From Trichodelitschia bisporula (taxonomy: Eukaryota > Ascomycota > Dothideomycetes > Phaeotrichales > Phaeotrichaceae): a stretch of 64,000 bases of DNA. The translations under genes were made by a program, and so were the position numbers. Under the pieces are notes generated by a model. It was not told the DNA's origin. It ran no database searches and saw nothing but the letters and a program-made list of their open reading frames with translations. Where the stretch lies: positions 609,163 to 673,162 of the forward strand of contig ML996694.1 in NCBI GenBank assembly GCA_010356995.1. The letters are read 5' to 3'. Positions 44,437-56,331 of this stretch are shown here, one piece after another (the stretch's first letter is position 1; each line of letters starts with the position of its first letter).

Positions 44437-47400
44437 CTAAGCATCCTCCTCCTTACCTTTCCCCTCCTTGCCCTTCCCCTTCTTACCCTTCTCCTCATTC
44501 GTCTCCCCATTGACCTCCTTCTCCTCGTCCTTTGCCACGCCATTGACCTCCGCCTTCTCCTCTTTCACCTCCTCATTAACACCCCCATTCTCCCCCTCCC
44601 TCCCCACCGCCCTCCTCTCACGGAGACTCAACTTCCCCGCGCCCACCGCAGCCGCCGCAACCGCCGCCCCCGCAACCGCAGCACCCACCCCCTTAACCTT
44701 CTCCCTCTTGGAGCCATGCACCCTCAACCCCAGAACCCTCCTCTCCTCCTCCCCCGCGCTCCTCCTGCCCACCCCAGACCCAGACCGCACACTTGCCGCA
44801 CTAGGCCTGCGATCCCTTATGGCCACTGCAGCCGGATGTTCACTCTCCCCCTCCTCAACCGCACACTCCTCCGTACCGTCAGGAACACCCAGGACCTCAC
44901 GCCTCTTCGCCGGATCCCCCAGATCCGCCCAATCGCCCCCAAACGTGACCACACTCGCCTTCTTCCCATGCACCGTAAAGCTCCCACCCTCACGCCTAAG
45001 CTCGGCCGCCTCATCCCCCGCTGCAGACCCAAAACTCTCGCTCTTCCCATGATGTTTCCGCCGGCCATGCAGCGCATGCGAATGCAACCCACCACTCCCG
45101 CCACTCCCGCCACTCTCCCGCAACGACCGCGCCAAGCGACGCTTCCGGCTCTCCGGACTCCCAGGCGTAATAGGCGGCAACTCATCGTCCGCCGCGTCTT
45201 CGTCTGCACCCGGGCGCGGCGGCGTGCGTGGCGTAAAGTACGCCGCCGAGTCGCGCGACTCGCGCCAGCGCGCCGCCTGCTCGTCCGTCAGGATAGGCGT
45301 GCGGTATTCGCTGAGCGTCGGGCTGGGCATGTCATCTGGCATATGGGCGGGGGTGGTGGATGCGCGGCGCGGGGGTCGGATGGTGAGATCCGCAGGAGTC
45401 GGGGCGGAAACGGTGGGGGCAAGGGGCGCGGTGGCGGTGGTGGTGGTCGGTGTGGCGGCGGGGGTGAGTTCGGGGGGTGTGCGGAAGTCGTCCGTGCTTG
45501 CGATGGAGGAGGAGGATTGGCCTGTTTCGGGGCGGGTGGGGGAGCGGGACGGGCGGGGTGTTGTGGGGGCGGAGGATGTGGGAGCGGAGGATGTGGTGAT
45601 GGTCGCGGATGATGCGAAGCGCTCGAGTTTATGTAGGTGCGGCTTGGTCGTCGAACTGCTGGACTGGCTGGCGATGGAGTTTGGCTTGCCGGCGAGGCGG
45701 TCGATGCGCGCTTGCCGGCGCTGGGCCTCGCGCTTCTCCTCCTCTAGGTCCATGGCTAGGATGTCGCGGTGGCACTTCATGCGCCAGATCTCGATGCGGC
45801 TCCACTTAAGCTGGTCGGCCAGGCGCTCTGCGGCGTGGACGATAGCCTCCCGAGTTTTGGGTTGGATGGGCGCAAGAATGAGGAGATGGCGCGCGTCGCG
45901 GAGGTGTGCGTCGAGTTTGCGCAGTGCCTCCTCGAGACTCGCTTCTGCTTCCTCGATTTTGGCGGTCATGCCGTCGCGGCGCGCGGCGCTGATCTGCGCT
46001 GCTAGGTTGTGGTCGATTTTGCCGGATTGGATTGTGACTTCGCCTGTCGGGGTCTGCACGGTGGTGCCGTTGCCGTTGCTATTCGAGTTGGACGACTCGA
46101 GACGCCGCATTCCGCGCTGACGCTGCCCGTCGTAGTGGCCGCCAACAAGCCCACGCTGCCGGATGCCTGCGGTCTTAAAGGCGGCTTGATGGTTGAGCTT
46201 GACGAGCCAGTCATTCATCTCCTGCTCATTGTCGGCAAGGAAGACCTCCTCGGCGCCATTGAGGCGGAAAAAGATGAAGGCATTTTTGTGCTTCCGGTAC
46301 GTCGTATCCATAAGGGCAACGCCATGCTCCGTTGGCAGCACGTGATCGGCCTTGAAGTGACTGAGCGTGGGTTTGAACACACAGGGTTGGCCGGCCTGAC
46401 CCATGCGGACGTGGTTTTCATACTGGTGTACAAAGCCCTTCACAGACGTCGCGTTCTTGAAGAAGTACAGCCCGCCACCCGTTAGGATGGCGCCCCATTC
46501 CTGCCAGGGAGAGCGCGCCGTCTTCTTCTTCGGGTCCTTGCGCCACAGCACGCCGACCTTATCAACGGGCAGGTCGACGACGCCAGCCTTCGCCTCATCG
46601 GGATTCTCAATGCCAGACGGTGACATAAAGGCATCCGGACGAGAGCGGGATGACTCGATTTGGATGACCCCGGCCTTCGTCAGGTGGAGCAGGCTCTTGT
46701 CGAGGGATGGCGCAGTACCGAGATATGAGTACGGATCCTCCAGAAACATGACGTCCCTGAGCTGCGGACGCAGCGTGTCAAGCTTGTTCTCGAAGATGAG
46801 AGCGTACGGGTCCAGGGGCTCCTTGGTCGGCTTCTTCGCAGCCTCGGGAATGGCGCTCTTGAGGACCCTCGCGGCACGGCGGTTCTTGCGCGAGCCGAGG
46901 GTCGAGTGGTCCAATTCATCCTCGACACGGATGAAAGGCGTGTACACGGTGTTGTCGTAAAAGCAATCAAGCGCATCGTCGGAAACGCCTTCAATGGACG
47001 AGTTCTTGATGTAGTCGGCTTTGGTCATTTTGCGTTTGTTGTTCTTGTTGAATGCGTCCGTCTGCAGGATAAGAATAGAAAAGGCGATAAAGTACGCTTT
47101 GCCGGCCTCCGGAAATATGCCTGGATTGCACTCGTGATAGCGGTCGGCGAAGCTCTGTAGCACACGGTCAATTTGCTGTGTCTCGCGCGGCAAATCAATC
47201 TCCATTAACAGCTTGCGAATTGCCATGTCGAGCGGGTCGCCAAAGAAGGCGAACTTCCGCATGAAGCTCCGCATAACGCTAGGTAGAAAATCATCTCCGC
47301 TCTTAGACAGCACCGACGGAATCTGACTCTTATGCATGACATCTTCAATACGAGACAAGTACTGAATTGGTGTCTCGCCGTCCTGGCGCTCCGGGAGCGG

Positions 47401-48881
47401 AACACTCATGCTCGCAGTCGAAGCAAACCCGGGGGTATGGACGCCGCGTCCAGGTGAGCCCTGCCGCGGCGAGTGCGGATCCGATCCGTGGCGGAAGCGG
47501 TGGCTCAGCCCGAAAAGATTGCTGAGACTGCTGCGGCCGACGGTAGAGGTCGAAGTACGGCCGCTGCCGCCCCATGGCGGCGTCGGCGGAGGATCGTCTG
47601 AGCGGCCACTGTTAGAACCCAGCGTGGAAGAACGAGCGCGGAGAGTAGACATGTTTGGGGGAACGAGAGTGGGGGAAGAGTGTGTAGAGTGCGAGGATCT
47701 AACGGAGTCGTTGCGTAAAACGCCGTTGGGCGGTGCAAATGTAACAGAGGTGGAGGAATTACCAGTCCCAGTGTGACCATTGACCCGATGCGGCGACGCA
47801 AGTTGGTTTGAACGACGAGGAGACCCATCAGGTGACCCTGTGGAGCTGACCGCGCCCATGCTCGGACGCGGCGTCGCGGGCGCCGTCTTGGACATGAATG
47901 GGGACTGTCCGTCTTCACGTGGAGGAAGAGGAAAGAGCGAGGCGCGGTTGCGGTTGCGACGCGCGAGCCACGGGAAGGTCGAACTCGACGGAACAGTGCG
48001 GGCGTGCGGACGCTGGGGACTCGTCATGTCCGATCCACCTTCCAACGAGTCCATCTCGGAGCGCGCCGACTCTGACTTGCGCGTCAGCGGCAGTGCACCT
48101 GATGAGCGCGACTTTTGGCTCTCGAAGGAGGTCGACGTTGGTCCATGGTCACTCGCGCGACTCTCTGCCAGCTGGCGCAATTCATCGGCGGTAACACCGC
48201 GCATTGAACGAAAGGGGGCGAAGCGTGACTTTCGGTGATCCATTTTCCTCCGTTCAGGTTTGTCTTCCGCCCGCGGTTCAACAACCACAGGGCCGTCGAC
48301 CTTGGGACGTGTGAATTGGTAGAAACGAGACTTCCTGCGGTTTAAGATCGGATTCTCGGACTCAGGCTGAGGCTGAGGCTGAGGCTGCGGCTCGAGCGTC
48401 GGTGCGGTAGTGATGATAGCGGGCGCTGGCGGTGAGGTTAGACAAGGGTAAAATCACTAACACGAACGGGTCACATACTGGGAGGGACGGCGGGCACGGG
48501 CGGCACATCTGCATCTGCTTCCCGCGCAGCGTGCTCCTTTGCCTTTGCTGATAGCTGAGGATCAGACGCATGCCTCCACTTTAGCAAGCCGAAGCGCCGT
48601 TCGCCAGAGGCGCGCGGGGCCGGCGGCTCGTCGAGCGGGGTATCAAAGGCCGGCAGCAACGCACGGCCTCTCACGACATCATTCTGGCGAGGTATATCGA
48701 TGGATGCAGCTCGAGCCGCTACGGCTCCCGACTCAAGGACCGCGAGCTGGGTTGGTGTGGCTGCTGTCGGCGCGGCTGAGGTAGAGTCGGCTGGGTCTCG
48801 CGGGCGGAAGATGTTGATTGTCTCCAGGGTCGATCGGCGGCGGAGATCTCGCTCGCTGCGGTTCATGCGTAGATCGCGCAT
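44437..48881 (-). CDS. Sec7-PH domain protein, Arf guanine nucleotide exchange factor
   Basis: Sec7 plus PH architecture as in EFA6/PSD-type and Yel1-type exchange factors, which load Arf GTPases with GTP at the plasma membrane or endosomes. Exons 48881-48479 and 48425-44437 give 1463 residues. A long disordered N-terminal part precedes the Sec7 domain (about residues 479-635), with GDPLDMAIRKLLMEIDLPRE then TQQIDRVLQSFADRYHECNP and ILILQTDAFNKNNKRKMTKA. The expected glutamate finger is the Glu of PRETQQIDR. The PH domain (about residues 755-885) runs from GVLWRKDPKKKTARSPWQEW to NDWLVKLNHQAA. Then comes a coiled coil (LEEALRKLDAHLRDARHLLI) and a long Ser/Thr/Pro tail ending in Lys/Glu repeats. 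The start is uncertain: the frame is open for 11 codons above 48881 without an ATG, preceded by a GCGAGCAG acceptor, so an upstream non-recognised first exon is possible. Confidence 0.87.
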
Positions 48882-50201
48882 TTGGTTCGACGGCACGAAA
48901 ACGGGTTCATGCACTCTGCTCGCGCGGAGTCGTCGGCATTGGACGATGAGGGGCTGGTGGCATTAAGGGAGGAGGCGGGAGGGGGGGAGGCGGGAGAGCT
49001 CGGCGAAGGCGCCGTCGATGTTGGCAGCGAGTTGAGGTGATTGCGCAATGAGTGAATATGGGATGATAATGACACGATGAAGGGGACTTGAGGCGATTGA
49101 GAGAGGGAGAAAAAAGAGAGTTGGAGTTGTTGACGGAGATGAGACAGGACGAGATGGCGAGAGCGGAGAGAACGAGAGAGAGAGAGAGAGGCGGGACGTC
49201 AAAGCTCGCGCGTCCCGCCAAGACCAGGACTCCTGAGGCTGGAGCTGACAGGCCGACGGAGCTAAGAAGGGAGGGGGGTACGAGGGAAGAAAAGGGACAA
49301 ATAATGGCGGAGAATGTATTGGAGATGGCGATTACATCCGCATTGTGGCTATGTGATGGCAGGAGAGAAAAAGGAGAGAAAGGGACGAGGAGAGAAGTGC
49401 TGACGCGTTGCCGATGGAGGAGCTCAGACGCAAGACACATGAGAGACTGCAAGACGGACGACACCTCTCCGTGACCTCCTTCATCAACAAGCTGAATGGT
49501 GATGTTGGCCTGTGCGCATCCCCCTCTCCTCCTCCCCACCACTCTCTTGATTCCTGAGGGATTTTTATAGAAGGGTCAATTGCATCGGCCTTCTCCGCCT
49601 TCTAGTTCCATCGACTCGCGCACCCCGTCGCTTTGTGCAACAGTGAAGTTGACGTAGTACGGATTAGTGCTGAGTGTTCATGAGACCAAGTAAGGAGTTA
49701 TGCCACCTTCCTCTCCCGTAAGCAGTAGGATTAGCCGCATATGCAGCCCCAAACGGACTTTACTGGCCTTGTCTCCCTAATCGGGCTCTTATTCTACCCG
49801 GGATGTCGTAAGAGGTCTAGCCCTCCCGAGAGTGGAGTTCGAGGCGCAGTCGTGAGGCGCAGTCGTGAGGCGCAGTCGTCCGGCTTGCCTTGCCGGTAAG
49901 GCATCAGTTCCCGGTAATCGGCAGAGGCACGTGAGCGCCGACTGCACAACACCACGCTGACGTCTCTCCAACCCCCAGTTTGGTAATTTTTCATCGTGAT
50001 CTATTCTACGGTACGGCTTTGGAGCATACCTCATCGCTGTGATTGTCATAGTCCCATTGTCCGCCATATCTGCGCTGGGCCCGCAGTCTCTACCGGACGC
50101 GGTCCCCTCTGCGCACCCGTTTCTAGGCACCACAATTCGCCCCTCCCCCCGCTCCTGATAACCACCACATTTCCTCGCACCGCACTCTCTCTATCGCTAC
50201 A
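48882..50201. other. Long divergent intergenic region with simple repeats
   Basis: Holds the promoter and probably leader or first exon of the Sec7-PH gene and the promoter of Ecm14. Purine-rich on the plus strand from about 48960 to 49400, with a GA-dinucleotide tract at about 49170-49190. A perfect 13-bp triple repeat is listed separately. Open frames on both strands here reflect this base skew. No gene is recognised. Confidence 0.55.
49841..49879 (+). repeat. Perfect tandem repeat, 13 bp x 3
   Basis: Three identical head-to-tail copies of GAGGCGCAGTCGT occupy 39 bases with no mismatch. The position is about 320 bp upstream of the Ecm14 start codon. It is either a recent slippage product or a repeated factor-binding site. 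Confidence 0.9.
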
Positions 50202-52033
50202 ATGCATCTATTACATCTAGGCACTTCCCTTCTCGCCCTCCCCTTCTCCCTCGCCGCCGTCGTCCCTCCTTCCTCTCGCCATCACACCTCGCGATGGACC
50301 TGGACGCGACTCTCCGATGGCCTAATCTCGTACATCTGGCCCGTACCCCCTCCTCCCGAGTCACCGCCAACGTCACCGCCAAAGGACATCGGGCTCTACG
50401 CGTCACAATACAAAGATCAGGTCGTCCTGCGCTTCAATGTGTCCACCCCCGCCGAGGCAGAAAGCCTTGCCATCGCCTCGGACGATCTGTACCTCGACGT
50501 GTGGGGTTTCAGTGACAACTGGGTGGACATCCGGCTGGACACTGCCGTGGTACACACCCAATTCCCCAAACACTCTCCATCTGTACCCAAAGACTAACTC
50601 TACAGGTCCCCTCTCTCCTCGGCCTCCTCCCCACAAGCCTGCAGCGCGCTCACACACAGCTCATCCCCTCCTCGTCACTCGTCGCCGCCGTCGCCGCCAG
50701 TCGGCCGCAAACCGCAAGTCTGCACGACATCCTCTCAGGCGCGCGCCCCTCCGAGCCTACAAGTCCCTTCCCTCCACCCTCCCGCCGCATAACCTCCCTC
50801 CACGACGCCCAGACCCCCCTCCGCGACCCCGAAGCCGAAGGCAAGGACCTCTTCTTCGCCGACTACCGCCCCCTCTCCGTCATTACCCCCTGGATGGCCC
50901 TCCTCGCTTCCATGTTCCCAACACACGTCTCACTCATCACCATCGGGACCAGCTACGAGGGGCGTCCCATCCAAGGCCTGCGCATCGGCGTCCGCCCGCC
51001 ACCATCTCCACCTTCCGATCCCCTCGATCCACCTGAACCCCAAGAACCGCGCAAAACCCTGCTCATAACCGGCGGGCTGCACGCGCGCGAATGGGTCAGC
51101 GTCTCCAGCGTAACCTACATCGCCTACCGCGCCGCACTCCTCTACTCCAAATCCCCTCTCTGGACCCGCCTCCTCACGCACTACGACCTCATCTTCCTCC
51201 CCGTCTTGAACCCAGACGGCTACGTGCACAGCTGGACCACCGACCGCCTCTGGCGCAAAAACCGGCAACCAACCTCCATGCGCTTCTGCGCCGGCCTCGA
51301 CCTCGACCGCAGTTTCGGGTTCATGTGGGAGCGCAACGATGCCGGCGCGAGTAATCCGTGCTCCGAGAGCTTTCCCGGCGAGGCGGCGTGGGATGGCGTC
51401 GAGGCGCGCGCGCTGGCGGATTGGGCACGGAATGCGACGCTGAGCGGCGAGACGAGGTTTGTGGCCCTGCTCGATTTGCATAGCTACAGCCAGCAGGTCT
51501 TGTACCCGTACAGCTACTCCTGCGCCGCCTGGCCGCCGTCGCTCGAAGACCTCGAGGAGCTAGCCCTGGGTCTTGCAAAGGCGATGCGCGGCGCGCCCCA
51601 CGGGAGGCCATACAACGTGCTCAGCGCATGCGAGGGCAATGTCGCCGTGGCCAAGCGGGGCGCAGGTGCCGTGCGGCTGCCGCGGATTGAAAGGGGTGGC
51701 GGGGCGGCGTTGGATTGGTTCTATCATGAGCTTAAGACGCCGTTTGCGTTTCAGGTCAAGTTGCGCGATGTGGGGAGTTATGGGTTTCTGTTGCCGAGGG
51801 GGAATATTATTCCCCAGGGACGGGAGGTGTTGTCTGCGGTGGAGTATATGGGACGGTGGTTGATGGGGGAGTTGGGGTTTGAGGCGGAGGAGGCGGAAGG
51901 GGAGGGCAAAACTGAGCGTGACGTGGGCAAGGGAGTGGGTGTTGTGAAGGACGTGGTTGAGGAGACGGCACTTGCGGTCGTCAATGCTCCTGAGGAGTAC
52001 GAGGGGTGGTTCCGCCGGCGCCGGTGGCGGTAG
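50202..52033 (+). CDS. ECM14: Ecm14-like inactive M14 metallocarboxypeptidase, secreted
   Basis: Secreted or vacuolar carboxypeptidase-fold protein linked in yeast to cell-wall assembly. Exons 50202-50549 and 50606-52033 give 591 residues. It begins with a signal peptide (MHLLHLGTSLLALPFSLAAV), followed by an M14 propeptide domain (QVVLRFNVSTPAEAESLAIA, then VDIRL) and the peptidase-fold domain. Zinc ligands are kept: His275 and Glu278 in GLHAREWVS and His408 in LDLHSYSQ. The general-base glutamate of active carboxypeptidases, found in a T-F-x-x-E-L-R-D motif, is Lys501 here (FAFQVKLRDVGSYGFLLPRG). That substitution is the hallmark of Ecm14, so this is a family trait rather than a defect. The C-terminal 60 residues are a charged extension ending in an Arg-rich tail. 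Confidence 0.93.
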
Positions 52034-52390
52034 CGGACTGCTGATCTTGGAGTTCTGCAGGCAGACGGGGCATATATCCGGCGTTTTGCGGTGGGGATTA
52101 GGTTTCAGCGGTAGAGTCGCTAGATGACGGCCATGGTAACAATGTTGTACATCCGGCTGTTATGTAATACGTATACTAGCCGGGATCCTAATGTTGAACG
52201 CCATGGAGGATATCCTTTCCCGTATGATACATGACCAGCCCCCACGCCTCGTGCTCGCCGGCCGAAGCTCCTATCCCGATATTATGACGCCTGCAATGTC
52301 CCCCCCAACGCCTCATACCCGACCCATCACATCATACACATAATACACAGCACATATACCCTCCACCAACCCCCCTAACAGCCCAGACTC
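52034..52390. other. Convergent gap, no gene seen
   Basis: 3' flanks of Ecm14 and Set9. A plus-strand AT-rich patch lies near 52140-52180 and a C/A-rich patch at 52290-52390. No gene or RNA is recognised. Confidence 0.45.
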
Positions 52391-54414
52391 CTAATCCAGA
52401 CTATTTCGGACAGACTTCCTCCTCTTCCCCCGTCCCAACTCCTCCTCCGCCGCCACTGCCGTAACCAACACACTCTCACTCCTCTGCCCCTCAAGACTCT
52501 TCCGGGCAAACCCCTTCCTAATCCCCCTCTCCACCTTGGGTTCCACAAACCGATGCACGGTCCTATGATCCAGCACCCGGCCCTTGCCCTCCGTCTTCGG
52601 CCACTGAAACCCAAACACCTTGCTATGGCGCTCGCACCGCGGACACTCGTTCCGCGTCAGGTACGCATCCTCCTGCACAAAATCGGCTTCACACGTCCCG
52701 CACACGACCCAGCGGCTGTACTTCGATACCAGCAGCAAGGGGGTCAGCGTGTAATCGCCCGGCGTCCGCGCGACGGGTTCTGGGGCCAGCGGCTCGATCG
52801 TACGGTGGGCTTTCGGCTTGCGCTCACGGTGGGGGGGAGGCTTGCGGGTCTTCTTGGCGGGTCGGCCGCGGCGACGCTTGCGGGTCGCGGTTTGGGAAGC
52901 CTCGTCGACGGCAAAGTTCTCGAGCGAGGTGAGGTCGCTGTCTTCGTCTTCAGGCTTGATGGTGACATCTGGCTCCTTGAGCGCAACGACCGCAGCAGCG
53001 ACCTCAGCGACTATGGCGACGGTGTCGATGGCGGGCGCGTCCTTCGGCTGCACAGAAAGGGTGTCCTCTGCGGGGGTGCTCGGGTTAGTTGCCGAATCGC
53101 TAGCGACAGACGGGACGGACCAAACGGGGGAAATATTGGGGGTGGAAGCGGCGGTGGAGCGGGGAGAAGCAGGAGTTGGGTCCGGAGTGGGATTAACGGA
53201 AGACATCTTGATTGACAGCTGCTCGGTCGTTGCGATGGGGCAGTCAGGGGTAGGATCCGGGATTAAGTTTGAGAGCGGCTTGATCACCTGATTGACAGGC
53301 ACACCGGGCTGTCCATCTCCCTTGTCGGCAGGGCTGGCGGAGGGCATCGTAAGCGCACTGGCGAGGTTCTCCGCGGCTGGGATAGAAGGCTCCACCATCG
53401 ACAGCACCGACTCATCGCTCGGCTCGACCTTGGGCTCGACGTCCATGAGTTCAACGCACGCGCCACGCAGCGTCGAATGGCGCTTCCTGCGCTTCGCGGG
53501 CGGCTCATCGGGGGTACCCGAACGAGAGTTGCTGAGCGAGTCGCATGGATACTTACGCTTGCCGCGCAGCGAATACGGCGTCGATTCGTCCTCCTTCTGC
53601 TCCACCTTGGGCTCGCCGGACGCCCAGCCATTACGCTTGCGCATCTCGCAGCTACGGCAAAGACAGTCGCAGTTGTTCTCGCCAAAGTAGTCCGGGCCAT
53701 ATGTGACGGTGATCTCTTCGCCGACGTCGACGTCGCGCGCGGTGACGACCTGCATGCCGTTGGCGCCGATGGTGGAGAGTCGCGCGTTCGCGTCGCAGTC
53801 GTGGTTTGCGAAGCGGGCAGGACCGAGGAAGATGGACGTAACCTTTTTACGGCTCGACATAACAATACTGAAGTTCTTGCTGGTCACGTCGAGGGTTTCC
53901 TCCTCCTCTTTCGTCATCGCGACTTGGATCCCGGTCAGGTAGCGGACGACCTCGCCCTTTGCGATGGTGCGGCGTGCGGTGATGGCCGCCTCGTGGGTCT
54001 CGATGGTGAAGCGGTTCGTGGTATTTACCTCAAAGGGGCAGTCCGTCAGATACATAGACAGGTATCTCTTGAGATGGCGCTCGAAGTGCTGCCGCTCGTC
54101 CTCGGTCCCGAGTTTGCGAACATAAGCGCGCATGCCCGGCAGCTCCAGGAGCTGAGTCGCAGCCTTGCCAATATCATTCTCCATAATGACAGCCGTGCGT
54201 ACAATCTGCGCAACGTCTTCGTCCGTCATGCCCCGTGACGCACTGTACCGAGGCCGGTTCTTGCGGATCGTTGCCCAGAAGTACACCTGCGGCGGTTAGC
54301 AAAGCACACGCGCGCACGCACTCGGAGACATACATGGTCAACCAGCGCATCCGTCAAGACGTCGTCATAACTAGCAAGTTGTGCGAGAGTGAGCGCAGCG
54401 CGCTTGGGGGGCAT
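52391..54414 (-). CDS. SET9: Set9/KMT5, histone H4 lysine-20 methyltransferase (Suv4-20 type)
   Basis: SET-domain enzyme that methylates lysine 20 of histone H4, acting in DNA damage checkpoint and heterochromatin. Exons 54414-54334 and 54286-52391 (47-nt intron) give 658 residues. The N-terminus MPPKRAALTLAQLASYDDVL followed by DHVYFWATIRKNR is the Suv4-20 N-terminal helical domain. The SET domain (about residues 112-245) carries FLGPARFANHDCDANARLST, GEEITVTYGPDYFGENNCDC and the post-SET cysteines CLCRSCE. The rest is a long Pro/Ser/Asp-rich region followed by a cysteine-bearing C-terminal segment (VVCGTCEADFVQEDAYLTRN then ECPRCERH) that could bind a zinc ion. The ATG at 54414 opens the conserved N-terminus. 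Confidence 0.94.
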
Positions 54415-55251
54415 GGTGGGCAGCGCAAGATCAGGACGAGCTTCAGGAACGAGAGAAAGTGGACTTGCGGGTCCTCGCCGGCTGGGAAAAAGAATGAAGC
54501 CAGCAGTGGGATATCTGCGAAAATAGACGTGTAAAGTTGCGAAGGAAGAGGAATTGGATGTGGCCACTGCCGTGGGAGAGAGTAGGGGAGGAACAGGTTG
54601 CGGTTGCGCGGGAGTTTGAGGAGAAGGTTGGGCGAAGCTGGCGCTGGTTCCTTGCCTTGGGCGAAGCGCAACCTTGCAGGCGAAGGAGCGACTAGACGCG
54701 CGCACGGCCGTTTTGGGACTGCTGGGCGGTTGCCCGCGCGCCTAGCCAAGCCTGCCTGGCGTGTTTCTGTCCGCCACGCCCCTGCATCCCTGGCGCACCT
54801 TGCCACTTAAGGGATAGCGTCGTGCGGGCCGGGTCGACCTCACTTTCGCGGGTAATGACATCTCGGTTAGGGTTTCGGGTACTTCGTAGGTCATCCCGCA
54901 ACATGCCGGTCCGAGCATCACCCAACAATGCCATTCATGCTGTTCCGAGAACGGGTACTGGGCAATACACAGCACAGAGACGAATTGAATAACAGGCGGA
55001 GCACATTCACTCTCCTTATCGGCTCAAACAACCCCCGGTCCTAAACTTGAGGCACCCAATATGCGGCCTGCCGAAGCCAAAGCTCAGCCACGTCTAATTC
55101 AAGCGACGTCTGACCGCGCTTACCAGTTGAATATCGAAGCAGTGGTATAGGCCACATAAAAGGGAACTGCTTTGTCGTCTAAAAGCCCTACGAGTGCGAC
55201 GTTCCTTATATCTCACATAAACCTCGTCATCCCAACGTTCCCTTCACCTCG
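54415..55251. other. Intergenic region between Set9 and the 2EXR-type gene
   Basis: Promoter of Set9 and 3' flank of the next minus-strand gene. Contains an AT-poor first half with overlapping frames and the start of the minisatellite at 55221. No gene is recognised. Confidence 0.5.
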
Positions 55252-55390
55252 TCATCCCAACGTTCCCTCCACCTCGTCATCCGATGTTCCCTCTACTTCG
55301 TCATCCAATGTTTCCTCTACCTCGTTATCCCATGTTCCCTCCACCTCATTATCCGATATTCGCTCCACCCCGTCAGCCCATAATATCTCC
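55221..55390 (-). repeat. Minisatellite, 24/25-bp unit, about seven copies
   Basis: Units begin ACCTCGTCAT on the plus strand. The two left-most copies (55221-55245, 55246-55270) are 25 bp; the next five (55271-55390) are 24 bp with increasing divergence. On the minus strand the 24-bp units encode 8-residue repeats of the form (S/L/W)D(D/N)EVEGT. The extra base in the 25-bp units changes the reading frame, and the stop codon of the overlapping gene falls in the second unit. Confidence 0.88.
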
Positions 55391-56331
55391 ACAACACCCT
55401 CCCGATCACGCCTTTCCACGACCGTCTGCCATCCAAGCAGCGTTATCATCAACCACGATAGTTCCTCAATCCCACCCCACCTAACCTTCACCCGTCTTCC
55501 CGCCGGCCATATCCCGCGAACCTGCACTACCAGTCCCGCAAGGAACCTATTCCAGGTTATATTCCCCCTTTGCATGCAATGCACCCCGACTACGTCCACC
55601 TCCCTAGCCCTAGAGAACGCCTCGCCCAGTGCCACCAGCATGTTCTCTGGGAAACCACGGACCCCCCACACCGTCGCAACGATCTCTAGATTGATAATGA
55701 GCACCACATTCCGCAGCATATTTATCTCAACCGGCCGCCCGTCCCCAGTCTCGTCGAACAGCGCTAGCCGGCGGTACATATCCCACTCGCCGCTTTCGGG
55801 CCAATCCCTCGCCACATTGTACTTCCGGAGCCCGTACGTCATGTCATAATGCGCTAATGCCGTCGGCGTCCATAACGCGACTTCGAACATATTGATGCGG
55901 TAAAATGCCTCCCGTGCCTCTTCGGCCACCCATCTTGCCGTGCGGAGCAATGCAGCGTATGTGGGACCGACACTTCCGCCGCCATGCATGAAGACAAACT
56001 TGTGATCCGATAACGACCATGCGATTTGGATGCAGCCTGAAGGATCTCTATTGCGTGACTCCAACTCGGGTTTCGAAGGACGTTGACCCTCCGGCAGCCA
56101 GTCGAAACCCGGAGGACGGGGGCCTTTCGCTCGCGCTACATTTTTGTAGACGAGATCCCGCAATTCGCGAGGCAGCGCGGCAAGAGGGAAGAACGAAGTG
56201 GCAATTGAGGGCCTGGTTCTTCGGTGACGTGCTCCTGAATCATAGCGTTTCGGTGCAGCTTTGGCTTTGGCCTTTTTAACCTCCTTAGATATCCGGCTCC
56301 AGTCGTGATCTTCTTTGTCGGTCTTCGCCGA
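55252..56331 (-). CDS. Fungal 2EXR/F-box-like protein, N-terminal exon unresolved
   Basis: The visible exon (56331-55252) encodes 359 residues beginning SAKTDKEDHDWSRISKEVKK. The motif LAALPRELRDLVYKNVARAK is the F-box-like or 2EXR-type start common in ascomycete proteins of unknown function. Conserved blocks ARWVAEEAREAFYRINMFEV and VEINMLRNVVLIINLEIVAT match the divergent neighbour at 56886-57794, so the two are paralogues. The C-terminus is an acidic repeat made by the minisatellite. No in-frame ATG lies before these motifs and an in-frame stop sits just upstream of 56331; a GCTGAG acceptor there suggests one or more missing 5' exons. Possible first-exon sequence lies between 56340 and 56630, but I could not join it with confidence. 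Role unknown. Confidence 0.68.
   Translation of the reverse strand, partial: SAKTDKEDHDWSRISKEVKKAKAKAAPKRYDSGARHRRTRPSIATSFFPLAALPRELRDLVYKNVARAKGPRPPGFDWLPEGQRPSKPELESRNRDPSGCIQIAWSLSDHKFVFMHGGGSVGPTYAALLRTARWVAEEAREAFYRINMFEVALWTPTALAHYDMTYGLRKYNVARDWPESGEWDMYRRLALFDETGDGRPVEINMLRNVVLIINLEIVATVWGVRGFPENMLVALGEAFSRAREVDVVGVHCMQRGNITWNRFLAGLVVQVRGIWPAGRRVKVRWGGIEELSWLMITLLGWQTVVERRDREGVVEILWADGVERISDNEVEGTWDNEVEETLDDEVEGTSDDEVEGTLG

Noticed and set aside
44468-46120. Plus-strand frames of 190-300 codons opposite the Sec7-PH gene
   Set aside because: Shadow frames over the low-complexity Ser/Pro/Thr tail; composition is Arg/Gly or Pro-rich and they have no recognisable domain.
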